Source: Stenotrophomonas maltophilia
GTDB taxonomy: Bacteria; Pseudomonadota; Gammaproteobacteria; Xanthomonadales; Xanthomonadaceae
Assembly: GCF_013464915.1 (NCBI RefSeq)
Contig: NZ_RAVT01000005.1
Span: 149,598 to 192,133 of the forward strand
Length of the DNA stretch: 42,536 bases
Direction: 5' to 3'
Made by a program: the position numbers and the translations under genes. The notes under the pieces were generated by a model, which did not search any database, had not been told where the DNA came from, and saw only the letters and a list, made by a program, of their open reading frames with translations. Shown piece by piece: positions 32,330 to 40,704 of this stretch. How positions within the stretch are numbered: position 1 is the first letter of the stretch; every line of letters begins with the position of its first letter.

Positions 32330-33232
32330 CTACGTCCACGCCGGGTCGGCGGTGAAATCGATGGTCAGCCAGAACGTGCTGCCACGTGCATCCAGGCGTA
32401 CCGCGATCTCGTCGCGCATCGCATCGACCTCGCCCACCGAACCCAGCGGCGTCGTCGGCTCAGCCAGCACATGGATCTCGATGAACCGCATGCGCCCCAT
32501 CTTCGCCACATGGCTGGTGAATCCGGCATAGCCGTGCTCGGCCACGAACGCCTGCATCACCTGCTGCACGCGCCGGTCCAGATCATCCGGGGCCACCTGC
32601 AGCACCTCGCGCATGGCTTTCCAGGCGCTGCGCGCCGGCACCGGCAGCACCGCCAGGCTGATCAACGCCAGCACGATCGAATCAAGGTACGGCACCCAGT
32701 GGTGCCACTCGCCGCCGTGCAACGCCAGCGCCAGCACGAAAGCCAGCACCACCGCCAGGCTCATCAGCCCGCCCAGCAGCCAGCCATGCACGTCCAGCCA
32801 CAGCAACGCCGAGCGCAGGCGCCGCGCACGCTGCGCGACGAACGCGGCCATCGCCAGGTTGCTGGCACTCAGCAATGCCGCCCACCACAGCGCAGGCCCG
32901 AACTTCACCTCGTGCCCACCCGTGGTCAAACCGATCACCGCGTTGGCCAACGCATAGACGCAGGCCAACGACAGGATCACCCCGCCGAGTGCCTCGACCA
33001 TCGGCTCCAGGTGCCAGTAGCCATACTGGAAGCGCGGGCTCTGTTCCCGCGCCACCAGTCGCAGCACCGACAATGACACCAGGGTCAAGGCAACGTCGAC
33101 CAGGCTGTACACGCCGTCGAACAGGATGGCCTGCGATCCCACCAGCAGGCCACCGCTGAAACCGACCGCGCTGACCGCGATGGTGACCCCGATCGAGAAC
33201 TTCAGGATGCGTTGCTCGCGCGCGGTATCCAT
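32330..33232 (-). CDS. Cation diffusion facilitator (CDF) family protein with altered metal site
   Basis: A 300-residue protein with six membrane helices (about 12-205) and a cytoplasmic C-terminal ferredoxin-like domain (AWKAMREVLQVAPDDLDRRVQQVMQAFVAEHG...RFIEIHVLAEP). The family hallmark region reads FDGVYSLVD (38-46). By eye-alignment with YiiP, the transport site (D45, D49, H153, D157) becomes Tyr42, Asp46, Trp151 and Gly155, so three of four ligands are lost. Additional acidic residues, Asp39 and Asp147, could contribute. Metal transport is therefore uncertain. The gene starts 28 bp after the decarboxylase stop and is probably cotranscribed with it. Confidence 0.85.
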   Translation of the reverse strand: MDTAREQRILKFSIGVTIAVSAVGFSGGLLVGSQAILFDGVYSLVDVALTLVSLSVLRLVAREQSPRFQYGYWHLEPMVEALGGVILSLACVYALANAVIGLTTGGHEVKFGPALWWAALLSASNLAMAAFVAQRARRLRSALLWLDVHGWLLGGLMSLAVVLAFVLALALHGGEWHHWVPYLDSIVLALISLAVLPVPARSAWKAMREVLQVAPDDLDRRVQQVMQAFVAEHGYAGFTSHVAKMGRMRFIEIHVLAEPTTPLGSVGEVDAMRDEIAVRLDARGSTFWLTIDFTADPAWT

Positions 33233-33260
33233 CGTTCGCCGAAGGGCCGACCGTCGCCGG

Positions 33261-35549
33261 TCAGGCCTTCAGCACCTCCACCTTGTACGAGGTCACATCG
33301 CCGTCGTGCTCGATGATCAGCCCATGCACGTCCGACTCGAAGCCCGGGAAGCGGGCATTCTGCTCGCGGGCGATGCGTAGCGACTGGATGATCGGCTCGT
33401 CGCTGTCGCCGAAACGCTCGCCCGGCATGATGGTGGGAATGCCCGGCGGGTACGGAACCAGCATGGTCGCCGCGACGCGGCCACTGAGCTGCTCGATGTC
33501 GACCCGCTCGATCTCGCCCTTGACCAGGTGGTTGTAGGCATCGGCCGGGGTCATCACCGGCGTCGGCAGGTCCACGTACATCTCGCGCATCACCTTGGCC
33601 ACCGAGAACTCCTGGTTGAACGCATGCAGCGCGTCGCACAGGTCGCGCAGGCCCCAGCCGGCGTAGGCATTGGGATAGTCGGCCGCCAGCGACGGCAGCG
33701 CCTGGCTCAGCGGCGCATTGCGGTCGTACAGTTCCTTGAATGCCATCAGTTCGGTGACCAGCGTGCTCCACTTGCCCTTGGTGATGCCCATCGAGAACAG
33801 GAACAGCACCGAGTACAGGTTGGTCTTCTCTACGGTGATGCCGCGGCCCCACAGGAACTTGCTCAGCACTGCCGCCGGGATGCCCAGCTTGCCCATGCTG
33901 CCGTCCATCGCCAGGCCCGGGGTCAGCAGGGTCACCTTGATCGGGTCGATCAGCACATAGTCATCAACCAGGTTCTCGAAGCCATGCCAGTGCGCATCCG
34001 GCTGCAGGTACCACTCCTCGCGCTTGGCCACCAGCGGTGCCGGCGTATCGCCCTTGTCCAGGCTGCGCTCGACCTTGGTGGGCTGCCACACGCTGAACCA
34101 CCAGTCGTCGCGGCCGAGGTCGTCACGCACGTGCAGCATCGCGCGGCGGAACGCGATCGCCTCGTCATGCATTTCCTGCACCAGCGAACGGCCGGCGTCG
34201 CCCTCCATCATCTTCGAGGCCACATCACAGGCCGCGATCACCCCGTAATGCGGGCTGGTCGAGGTGTGCATCATGAACGACTCGTTGAAGCGCTCGGCAT
34301 CCAGGTCGCGCTGCGCCGAGTTGCGCACGTGGATCATCGAAGCCTGCGAGAACGCGGCCAGCAGCTTGTGCGTGGAATGCGTGGTGAAGATGATCGCATC
34401 CTGCTCGCGCGGCTTGCCCTTGGCCATGCCGTAGTGGTTCTCGTAGAACGGATGGAACGCGGCATAGGCGTACCAGGCTTCATCGAAGTGCAGGAAGTCG
34501 ACCGCGCTGCCGATCTCGTCGGCGATTTTCTCGGCGTTGTAGCACAGGCCATCGTAGGTGGAATTGGTCACCACTGCGATGCGCGGCTTGGAGCCGGCCT
34601 GGTAGGCCTTGCTGGCCAGCGGGTTGGCGGCGATGCGCTGCTGCAGCGACTCGGGCGTGAACTGGTCCAGGCTGATCGGGCCGATGATGCCGTGCGCGTT
34701 GCGGCTGGGGGTGAAGTACACCGGCACCGCGCCGGTCATAATCAGCGCGTGCAGCAGCGACTTGTGGCAGTTGCGGTCGACGAACACCACGTCGCCGCGG
34801 GCCACCGTGCCGTGCCAGACGATCTTGTTGGCGGTGGAAGTGCCGTTGGTGACGAAGAACGTATGGTCGGCACCGAAGTTGCGCGCCGCCTCTTCCTCGG
34901 CGTCCTTGATCGGGCCGGTGTGGTCAAGCAGCGAGCCCAGCTCCGGCACCGAGATCGACAGATCGCTGCGCAGGGTGTTCTCGCCGTAGAACTGATGGAA
35001 TGCACGGCCGACCGGCGACTTGGTGAAGGCCACGCCGCCGGCGTGGCCCGGCGTGTGCCAGGAGTAGTTCGACTCGGCCGCATGGTGGATCAGCGCCTTG
35101 AAGAACGGCGGCAGCAGGTTCTTCATGTAGTCTTCGGCCGCGCGCATCACCTGCCGCGAGATGAAGCTCTTGGTGTCTTCGAACAGGAAGATGAAGCCGT
35201 GGATGTACTTGAGCAGCTTGCTCGGCACCTTCTCGATGGTGCGGCGCTCGCCGTACAGGAACACCGGCAGGTTGGCGCGGCGCGCGCTCTGCTCGCGCAG
35301 GAAGGCGGTCAGGCGCTGGAACTCGCCATCCACCTCTTCGCTGCCATCGATCGAGATCAGCACCGCCGAGGCCGCCACGTAGGTGCGGGCACCGGCGCGG
35401 GCATCATCCAGGTTCAGGCCGCACAGCACGCGCTGGTCGTTGCTGCGCAGCTCTTCCACCAGGGCGCGGATCAGGATGCCACCGATGCGCGGCGACTCGT
35501 AGTCGTTGTCGATGACAATGACCGGGTAGTCCAGGGACTTGAAGTACAC
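33261..35549 (-). CDS. adiA: AdiA-like inducible arginine (Orn/Lys/Arg) decarboxylase
   Basis: A 762-residue fold-type I PLP decarboxylase of the bacterial biodegradative class. An N-terminal wing domain (1-140) precedes the PLP domain with TNGTSTANK (234-242), HFDEAWYAYA (Asp356) and the PLP lysine Lys395 in HSTHKLLAAFSQAS. The C-terminal domain ends PGFESDVHG...YKVEVLKA, matching E. coli AdiA along its length. Arginine is the likely substrate because the neighbouring antiporter is AdiC-like; lysine remains possible. The start is GTG 35549, with AAGGAG 7 nt upstream. It consumes cytoplasmic protons by producing agmatine and CO2. The antiporter gene ends 20 bp upstream. Confidence 0.88.
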   Translation of the reverse strand: MYFKSLDYPVIVIDNDYESPRIGGILIRALVEELRSNDQRVLCGLNLDDARAGARTYVAASAVLISIDGSEEVDGEFQRLTAFLREQSARRANLPVFLYGERRTIEKVPSKLLKYIHGFIFLFEDTKSFISRQVMRAAEDYMKNLLPPFFKALIHHAAESNYSWHTPGHAGGVAFTKSPVGRAFHQFYGENTLRSDLSISVPELGSLLDHTGPIKDAEEEAARNFGADHTFFVTNGTSTANKIVWHGTVARGDVVFVDRNCHKSLLHALIMTGAVPVYFTPSRNAHGIIGPISLDQFTPESLQQRIAANPLASKAYQAGSKPRIAVVTNSTYDGLCYNAEKIADEIGSAVDFLHFDEAWYAYAAFHPFYENHYGMAKGKPREQDAIIFTTHSTHKLLAAFSQASMIHVRNSAQRDLDAERFNESFMMHTSTSPHYGVIAACDVASKMMEGDAGRSLVQEMHDEAIAFRRAMLHVRDDLGRDDWWFSVWQPTKVERSLDKGDTPAPLVAKREEWYLQPDAHWHGFENLVDDYVLIDPIKVTLLTPGLAMDGSMGKLGIPAAVLSKFLWGRGITVEKTNLYSVLFLFSMGITKGKWSTLVTELMAFKELYDRNAPLSQALPSLAADYPNAYAGWGLRDLCDALHAFNQEFSVAKVMREMYVDLPTPVMTPADAYNHLVKGEIERVDIEQLSGRVAATMLVPYPPGIPTIMPGERFGDSDEPIIQSLRIAREQNARFPGFESDVHGLIIEHDGDVTSYKVEVLKA

Positions 35550-35569
35550 GTTGATTCTCCTTGTCGAAC

Positions 35570-36922
35570 TCAGGAATGCTGGGCGCCGGCGCTGATGGCC
35601 GATGCCTCGCGGGCGCGCTGCCGCTGCTGGCGGCGCTCCTCGCTGAAGAAGGGATAGAACACGGTGATGAACAGCACGAACAGGAAGGCGTACTGCACGA
35701 TGGTTCCCGACGAGCCGTAGATCGCCCACAGGCAGTACACGACGGTCAGGCTGGTCAGGGTCCAGAACGCGCCGGTATGGATGATCGTGTGCGAGCGCTC
35801 GACCACGAAGTAGCAGGCCACGCACGAGTAGATGTAGGGCAGCAGGGTCAGCACCACCGCCGCCGACGTGATCACGTCGAACTGCGCCGATGCGGTTTCC
35901 GAGGTGGAGGTGACCAGCACCGCCAGGGTCATCAGCACGGCCACGATCAACACGCCCTTGACCGGCACGTCATCCTTGTTGGTCTTGCTGAAGATGCTCG
36001 GGAACAGGCCATCATCGGACGCCGCCTTGGCACTCTGTGCGGTCAGCAGGATCCAGCCACCCAGCGAACCGGCAGCACCGATGAAAGCACACAGGCTGAC
36101 CAGCGCACCGCCCCAGCCACCCACTGCCTTGGCCGCGGCCAGCGCGAACGGCGCATCGGAGGTCTGCAGTTCGCCATTGGGCACCATGCCCATGATCACC
36201 GAGGAGCTGGCAATGTAGGCGATCGCGGCCAGGAACACGCCGGCGAGGGTGGCACGGGCCACGTTCTTTTCCGGGTTCTCGACCACACCTGCGGTCACCG
36301 AGGCCGACTCGACACCGATGAAGGCCCACAGGGTCAGTGCTGCAGCGCTGGAGATCGCGCCGAAGTTGGATTCGCCGGACACGTTGTAGGCGCCCTTGAA
36401 GATGTCGGCATCGAAGAAGAACCAGCCGAAGATCGCGATACCCAGGATCGGCACCAGCGCGAAGCTGGTGGTGACCGTCTGCACGCGGCTGACGAAGGCC
36501 GGACCGATCATGTTGGCGAAGCTCAGCGCCCACACCAGCACCAGCACCGCGATGCAGCGCACCAGCGGCTCGGACAGGATCGGGAAGAAGTAGCTGAAGT
36601 AGCCGACCGCCGCAATCGGGATGGCGACGTTGCCGATCCAGTTGGCGAACCAGTAGATGGTGTTGGTCTGGAAGCCCATGTAGGGTCCGAACCAGTCACG
36701 CGCATAGGCATAGGGACCACCCGCCTTGGGTGCCAGCTTGCCCAGCTTGGCGAACACGAAGGCCAGCAGCAGCGCGCCCGCGGTGGTGATCAGCCAGCCC
36801 CAGATCGAGGCGGTGCCGATCTTGGCCAGGCTGGATGGCAGCAGGAACACGCCTGAGCCCATCATGTTGCCGGCGACGAGGAAGGTGGCTCCGACCACCC
36901 CGATTTTCTTTGCTTCTGCCAT
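35570..36922 (-). CDS. adiC: AdiC-like arginine/agmatine antiporter
   Basis: A 450-residue APC-superfamily transporter with 12 helices. AdiC landmarks are retained with a constant 3-residue offset from E. coli: GNMMGSG (unwound TM1), Tyr71 (acid sensor Tyr74), Tyr90 (Tyr93), Trp199 and Glu205 in TLWAFIGVESAS (Trp202/Glu208), and Trp290 in GSLGGWILL (Trp293). This supports arginine/agmatine exchange over PotE- or CadB-type specificity. ATG 36922 has AGGAG about 6 nt upstream. It sits between the porin (76-bp gap) and the decarboxylase (20-bp gap) on the same strand. Confidence 0.9.
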   Translation of the reverse strand: MAEAKKIGVVGATFLVAGNMMGSGVFLLPSSLAKIGTASIWGWLITTAGALLLAFVFAKLGKLAPKAGGPYAYARDWFGPYMGFQTNTIYWFANWIGNVAIPIAAVGYFSYFFPILSEPLVRCIAVLVLVWALSFANMIGPAFVSRVQTVTTSFALVPILGIAIFGWFFFDADIFKGAYNVSGESNFGAISSAAALTLWAFIGVESASVTAGVVENPEKNVARATLAGVFLAAIAYIASSSVIMGMVPNGELQTSDAPFALAAAKAVGGWGGALVSLCAFIGAAGSLGGWILLTAQSAKAASDDGLFPSIFSKTNKDDVPVKGVLIVAVLMTLAVLVTSTSETASAQFDVITSAAVVLTLLPYIYSCVACYFVVERSHTIIHTGAFWTLTSLTVVYCLWAIYGSSGTIVQYAFLFVLFITVFYPFFSEERRQQRQRAREASAISAGAQHS

Positions 36923-36998
36923 GACAATCTCCTGTACTGGCATGAGCCCGGTGCGGCCGGGCGTGGGGACGGTTGCGCTGGCGTAACGCCGCTGGCGC

Positions 36999-38432
36999 TT
37001 ACTTGATGAAGTTGTATTGCAGGCTGCCCTGCACCCGGACCGTGTCGCCGCGCGCGCCGCTCTGCTGTTCCAGGCGGCCGTACAGCAGCTCCATGCCCAT
37101 CGTCCACGAAGGCGCCGGGCTCCAGATCAGGTTGAACACGCCGTAGCGGCTCTGCCGGAACGCGTCGGCCGCCAGTGCCGCGTTCCGCTCCAGGGTCAGC
37201 TGGCCGAAGATCAGGTTCGAACGCCACAGCTCGGACCAGTAATGGGTGTAACCCACGAAACCGCCGTGCAGGTCCAGCGCATCCAGGCGCCCATCGGCAC
37301 CGACCACCGCGTCCAGCCCGGAGCCGGTCAGGTCGGCGGTGTAACGGCTGAGGCCGCGTCCGCCGAGTGCACCGAACAGCAGCAGGTCGCGCTCGCCCAC
37401 CGAGGCCGAGCCACTCAGCTGCAGGCCACCGGCCATGCGCCGGTCGCGCTCGCCATCGCCGTCGTAGGCCAGGCTGCGCGCCACCGCGCCCAGCTGCAGA
37501 TGGCCCCAGTCACGCTCCATGCGCGCGGTCACGGTCACATCCGGCAGACGGTTCACCGCAGCCCGCTCATCGCTGGCACCGGCCAGTTCGGTCTTCGGGT
37601 CTTCGGCCGCCACGGTCAGGGTGTTGCCCTTTCCCATCGCGAAGCTGTGGTGGATGCCGGCCACCAGCAGATAGCCGGCACCGCCCGGCCCTGCGAAGTC
37701 CAGTGTGTCAGGCAGGCTGTCCGGGTCCATGAAGCTGGAGTAGCCATAACCGGCATAGGTATTACCGAGCTGGCCATAGGCATGGCGCAGGCGGAACTCG
37801 TAGCCGTCACTGCTGCCGAAGAAGTCGTTCTCCAGGTAGAAGCGCAGGTTGCCGTGCGTGGTCGGACGCCGCGCCTCGAAGCTGAAGCGGGTCTGCTTGG
37901 CGTGGATGTTGAAGTTGGAGACATCGCGGTGGCTGCCGCCGACCGGCATCGACGAGGGAATGAACTGATCCTCGTCGCCGGCCGCACGCGAATCGGCGAT
38001 GGCATCCAGCTTGGCGTAGCCGCCGATGCGGATCACCGTATCGGTGCCGGGAATGGCAAAGAACCCCTTCAGATCGGGATCGGTCGGGCCTGCCGCACTG
38101 TCCGGTCGCGATGCGGCAGTGGACGGATCAGCGACCGAGTCGCGCTGCGGCAGCACCGGCTGCGCCACACCCGGCACCTGGGTGCGATGGATCACGTCGG
38201 AAGGGGCGGCGGAGGCAATCGGCGCCGTTGCAGGCACGGCTGTTGCCTGCGCAGGCGCAGCATCGCGCTGCTCCAGCCGGTCCAACCGTTGCTGCATGCC
38301 TTCCAGCGCCTGGCGCATTGCGGCAATCTCACGCCGCAATGCCTGCGCATCCTCCGCGTCACCCTGTTGGGCGTACGCCGGCGTGATCGCCAGTACACCC
38401 AGACACGCCAGACTCAGTACCGCCAAACGCAT
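36999..38432 (-). CDS. DcaP-family trimeric outer-membrane porin
   Basis: A 477-residue outer-membrane protein. The signal peptide (1-21, AYA-QQ) is followed by a periplasmic coiled coil (DAQALRREIAAMRQALEGMQQRLDRLEQ, about 27-55), a Pro/Ala linker, and a 16-strand-type barrel. The barrel starts at FFAIPGTDTVIRIGGYAKLDAI and ends in aromatic QYNFIK. DcaP porins take up negatively charged small molecules such as dicarboxylates in Acinetobacter. Here the gene heads the adiC-adiA run, so a route for arginine, agmatine or another amine is a reasonable inference. GGAGG lies 5 nt before ATG 38432. Confidence 0.87.
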   Translation of the reverse strand: MRLAVLSLACLGVLAITPAYAQQGDAEDAQALRREIAAMRQALEGMQQRLDRLEQRDAAPAQATAVPATAPIASAAPSDVIHRTQVPGVAQPVLPQRDSVADPSTAASRPDSAAGPTDPDLKGFFAIPGTDTVIRIGGYAKLDAIADSRAAGDEDQFIPSSMPVGGSHRDVSNFNIHAKQTRFSFEARRPTTHGNLRFYLENDFFGSSDGYEFRLRHAYGQLGNTYAGYGYSSFMDPDSLPDTLDFAGPGGAGYLLVAGIHHSFAMGKGNTLTVAAEDPKTELAGASDERAAVNRLPDVTVTARMERDWGHLQLGAVARSLAYDGDGERDRRMAGGLQLSGSASVGERDLLLFGALGGRGLSRYTADLTGSGLDAVVGADGRLDALDLHGGFVGYTHYWSELWRSNLIFGQLTLERNAALAADAFRQSRYGVFNLIWSPAPSWTMGMELLYGRLEQQSGARGDTVRVQGSLQYNFIK

Positions 38433-38735
38433 TGCATCCTCCCCGGACGAACACTCGCATCACGGTTCCGGAGCGCACGCATGCGCCGCCCTGGCTTCGC
38501 GTTGCCGTTGCTGGAAATGCGGGTACTGCGCCGACGACATCGGCCAGCCTGCGCGTGGCAGGCAACAGGACGATGACACTGTCCCGCCCGCACCCATGTC
38601 GACTCCATCAAGGCCGCGCTGCCAGAGAGGTGGCGACCGCAGCGGTCTGGGTAACAAGCAGGGAGTGAGAGTGTCGTGAATGGCTGTGCCGACCTGCCCG
38701 GATCCGGGCAGCCGCGGCGCGGCATCCATGGCGCG

Positions 38736-38759
38736 TTGACGCTGTATTCCATGCGTCAA
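38736..38759 (-). promoter_or_regulatory. Inverted repeat upstream of the porin-adi operon
   Basis: TTGACGC (38736-38742) and GCGTCAA (38753-38759) form a perfect 7-bp dyad with a 10-bp spacer. It lies about 300 bp upstream of the porin start. On the minus strand it contains TTGACG, which may overlap a -35. It could be a regulator site for acid or arginine control. Confidence 0.35.
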
Positions 38760-38783
38760 AGGCTAGTCCGTTTGTCGTTTTTG

Positions 38784-38803
38784 GCCTTGATTGGAATCAA
38801 GGC
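38784..38803 (-). promoter_or_regulatory. 20-bp palindrome upstream of the porin-adi operon
   Basis: GCCTTGATTGGAATCAAGGC has perfect 9-bp arms around GG. It lies 350 bp upstream of the porin start and 24 bp beyond the other dyad. It has no U-tract on either side, so an operator is more likely than a terminator. Otherwise the 514-bp region 38433-38946 shows only the terminator at 38890 and no gene. Confidence 0.35.
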
Positions 38804-38889
38804 ACGATGCTTGATCTCAGTCACGATTCAGACGTGACGACGAACAGACAATGCGCAAGCGGTTGTGTTCGCCTGGGGTACGGAACGCA

Positions 38890-38920
38890 ACAGGCCCGCA
38901 TGTCCACCATGCGGGCCTGT
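38890..38920 (-). terminator. Hairpin terminator of the tlpA-like/dsbG operon
   Basis: ACAGGCCCGCATG-TCCAC-CATGCGGGCCTGT, a perfect 13-bp stem with a 5-nt loop, 27 bp after the dsbG stop on the minus strand. The following tract (TTGCGTTCC) is only weakly T-rich. Confidence 0.6.
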
Positions 38921-38946
38921 GGTCTACATCATCATGCAGGCATGGA

Positions 38947-39789
38947 TCAACGCGGACCGAGCACCGTCTGCAGGTCATCGCCCTGCGGCAATCCGGCCCG
39001 GCGCTGCACCTGGCCCTGTGCATCCTGGAACAGGATACCCGGGGTGCCCTGGAACCCCATCTCCAGCATCAATACCTGGTTGGCATCGAGCTTGCCGGCG
39101 ATCTCGCGGCTGATGCTCGGCAGCGCCTTGATGCCGCCACGGTCGAACTGGTGCTCGTTCTCCAGCAGCGCCGCGCTCGGATCACGTGCGGCGAGGATGG
39201 CTGCGGCCTTGGCCGGGCTGTCCTCGCGGATCACACCCACCATGATGTGGCGCAGCTGCACCTTGCCGGCGTCGACCCACGGACGGGCCGCCTCCCAGAA
39301 CCTGTGGCAATACGGGCAGTTGGCGTCACTGAAGGTATAGACCACGCGCGGCGCGTCGGCCTTGCCGTCACGCACCCAGGCGCTGGCTTCGAGCTTGGTC
39401 CACATTTTGGCCGACATCGGTGCGGCGACCAGCTTTTCGACCGCTTCGGCAGCCACATCATTGCCTTCGGCATCGAACAGGCTGCCCACCAGTACGTGCT
39501 TTCCATCGGCAGTGACATAAGCCGCTGCAGGCTGCTGACCACCCACCACACCAGCGAAACCGCGCAGGCCACCGGGCGCATCGAATTCGGCAACGACCTC
39601 GAAGCCGTGCTTCTCGATGCCTTTCAGCACTGCAGGGCGGTCACCCTTGGCGGCAGAGGCCGCAGCACTCGTCGCCGGTGCCGTGGCGGCCTTGCCCGGC
39701 GGCGTCTGTGCCTGGCTGCAGGCGGCCAATGCCAGCATGACCGGCAGCAACAGCACCGCCGGGGCGGTGCGCAGGGAAGTCGACAACAT
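38947..39789 (-). CDS. dsbG: DsbG-like thiol:disulfide interchange lipoprotein
   Basis: A 280-residue DsbC/DsbG-type protein. It has an N-terminal lipobox (LALAAC24, then Ser), an Ala-rich linker, a dimerisation-like domain (PAVLKGIEKHGFEVVAEFDAPGGLRGFAG..., about 50-115), and a thioredoxin domain with Cys158-Pro-Tyr-Cys161 in TFSDANCPYCHRFW and a GTPG cis-proline loop. CPYC is the DsbG-type active site, which protects or isomerises periplasmic thiols. Being a lipoprotein is unusual; with Ser at +2 it would be sorted to the outer membrane. GGAG lies 5 nt before ATG 39789. It follows the TlpA-like gene by 30 bp. Confidence 0.87.
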   Translation of the reverse strand: MLSTSLRTAPAVLLLPVMLALAACSQAQTPPGKAATAPATSAAASAAKGDRPAVLKGIEKHGFEVVAEFDAPGGLRGFAGVVGGQQPAAAYVTADGKHVLVGSLFDAEGNDVAAEAVEKLVAAPMSAKMWTKLEASAWVRDGKADAPRVVYTFSDANCPYCHRFWEAARPWVDAGKVQLRHIMVGVIREDSPAKAAAILAARDPSAALLENEHQFDRGGIKALPSISREIAGKLDANQVLMLEMGFQGTPGILFQDAQGQVQRRAGLPQGDDLQTVLGPR

Positions 39790-39819
39790 GGGAGCTCCGT
39801 AGTGAGATGCCCGCGCAGG

Positions 39820-40623
39820 CTACCGCAGCCGGCGCAGTTTGTGTTCAAGGCCGGCCGCGGTCAGCTCGCCCAGGTGCAGTTCACGCAGGCGCCCATCGGC
39901 ATCGAAGAAGAGTGTCGAAGGATAGGCCTGTACTCCCAGCACTGTTGAAGCAGCCGCTTCTTCGTCCAGCAATACGTTGCCCAGCATCAGTCGCTCACCG
40001 GCAAGAAAACCCTGGACCTCATCCAGGGTTTCGCCCTGATTGAGGAATACGAACTGCACGTTGCCATGTGCCTGCTGTGCCGCTGCGAGCACCGGCATCT
40101 CCCGTCGGCAGGGGCCGCACCATGTGGCCCACAGGTTCATCACCACCGGCCTGCCCCGGAACTGCTGCAGGTCAACCGTTCCGCCCTGCAGGTCCGCGAC
40201 CTGCAGCGTTGGCAATGGCATCTGCCGCGCCTGCCAGGCCGACAGCAGCTGACCCCCAGCGGCCCAGAGCAGCACTCCCACCAGTGCGCTCGTCAGTACC
40301 GGTGCACGCAACTGACGCCACGGCCGCAGACGCCATAGTCCCCACGCCAGCCCGGCCACCAGCACCACCATCAGGTGATAGCCGCCATCGGTGACCTGCA
40401 GAATGCTCCAGGGCTCCGATCGATAGAGCGCGAAATTCAGCACAACAAAACTGATACGACCACACAACAGGCCGATCAGCAGCATGTCCAGCACCATGCT
40501 TGCTGCAGACGGCAGCGGCATTCCTACTTCCTTGCGCGGCCAAAGACGGGCAACGATCATGGCCAGCAACGTGCACATGAGGATCAACACCACCGGCATC
40601 GGTACCGGTCCAACACTCGACAT
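39820..40623 (-). CDS. TlpA-like thioredoxin fused to an Lgt-like membrane domain
   Basis: A 267-residue protein in two parts. Residues 1-130 contain about four membrane helices, and MLLIGLLCGRISFVVLNFAL...PWSILQVTDGGYHLMVVLVAGL recalls the prolipoprotein diacylglyceryl transferase core, though catalytic residues are not preserved. Residues about 135-267 form a TlpA/ResA-type thioredoxin domain with Trp168-Cys169-Gly-Pro-Cys172 and a cis-proline in AYPSTLFFD. The thioredoxin domain should face the periplasm and reduce partners. It is likely the electron or redox partner of the DsbG-like lipoprotein encoded 30 bp downstream. Confidence 0.85.
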   Translation of the reverse strand: MSSVGPVPMPVVLILMCTLLAMIVARLWPRKEVGMPLPSAASMVLDMLLIGLLCGRISFVVLNFALYRSEPWSILQVTDGGYHLMVVLVAGLAWGLWRLRPWRQLRAPVLTSALVGVLLWAAGGQLLSAWQARQMPLPTLQVADLQGGTVDLQQFRGRPVVMNLWATWCGPCRREMPVLAAAQQAHGNVQFVFLNQGETLDEVQGFLAGERLMLGNVLLDEEAAASTVLGVQAYPSTLFFDADGRLRELHLGELTAAGLEHKLRRLR

Positions 40624-40704
40624 CAGCCCACCTGTTCAAGTTCCACTTGCCTGCATGGTCAAAGCGACAGGCCCAGGTTGCAAGCGCTCGCCCGCCGCCC
40701 GGCG

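Noticed and set aside
33528..35657. Open frame of 709 codons on the plus strand
   Set aside because: It is antisense to the AdiA-like decarboxylase, with no recognisable protein features.
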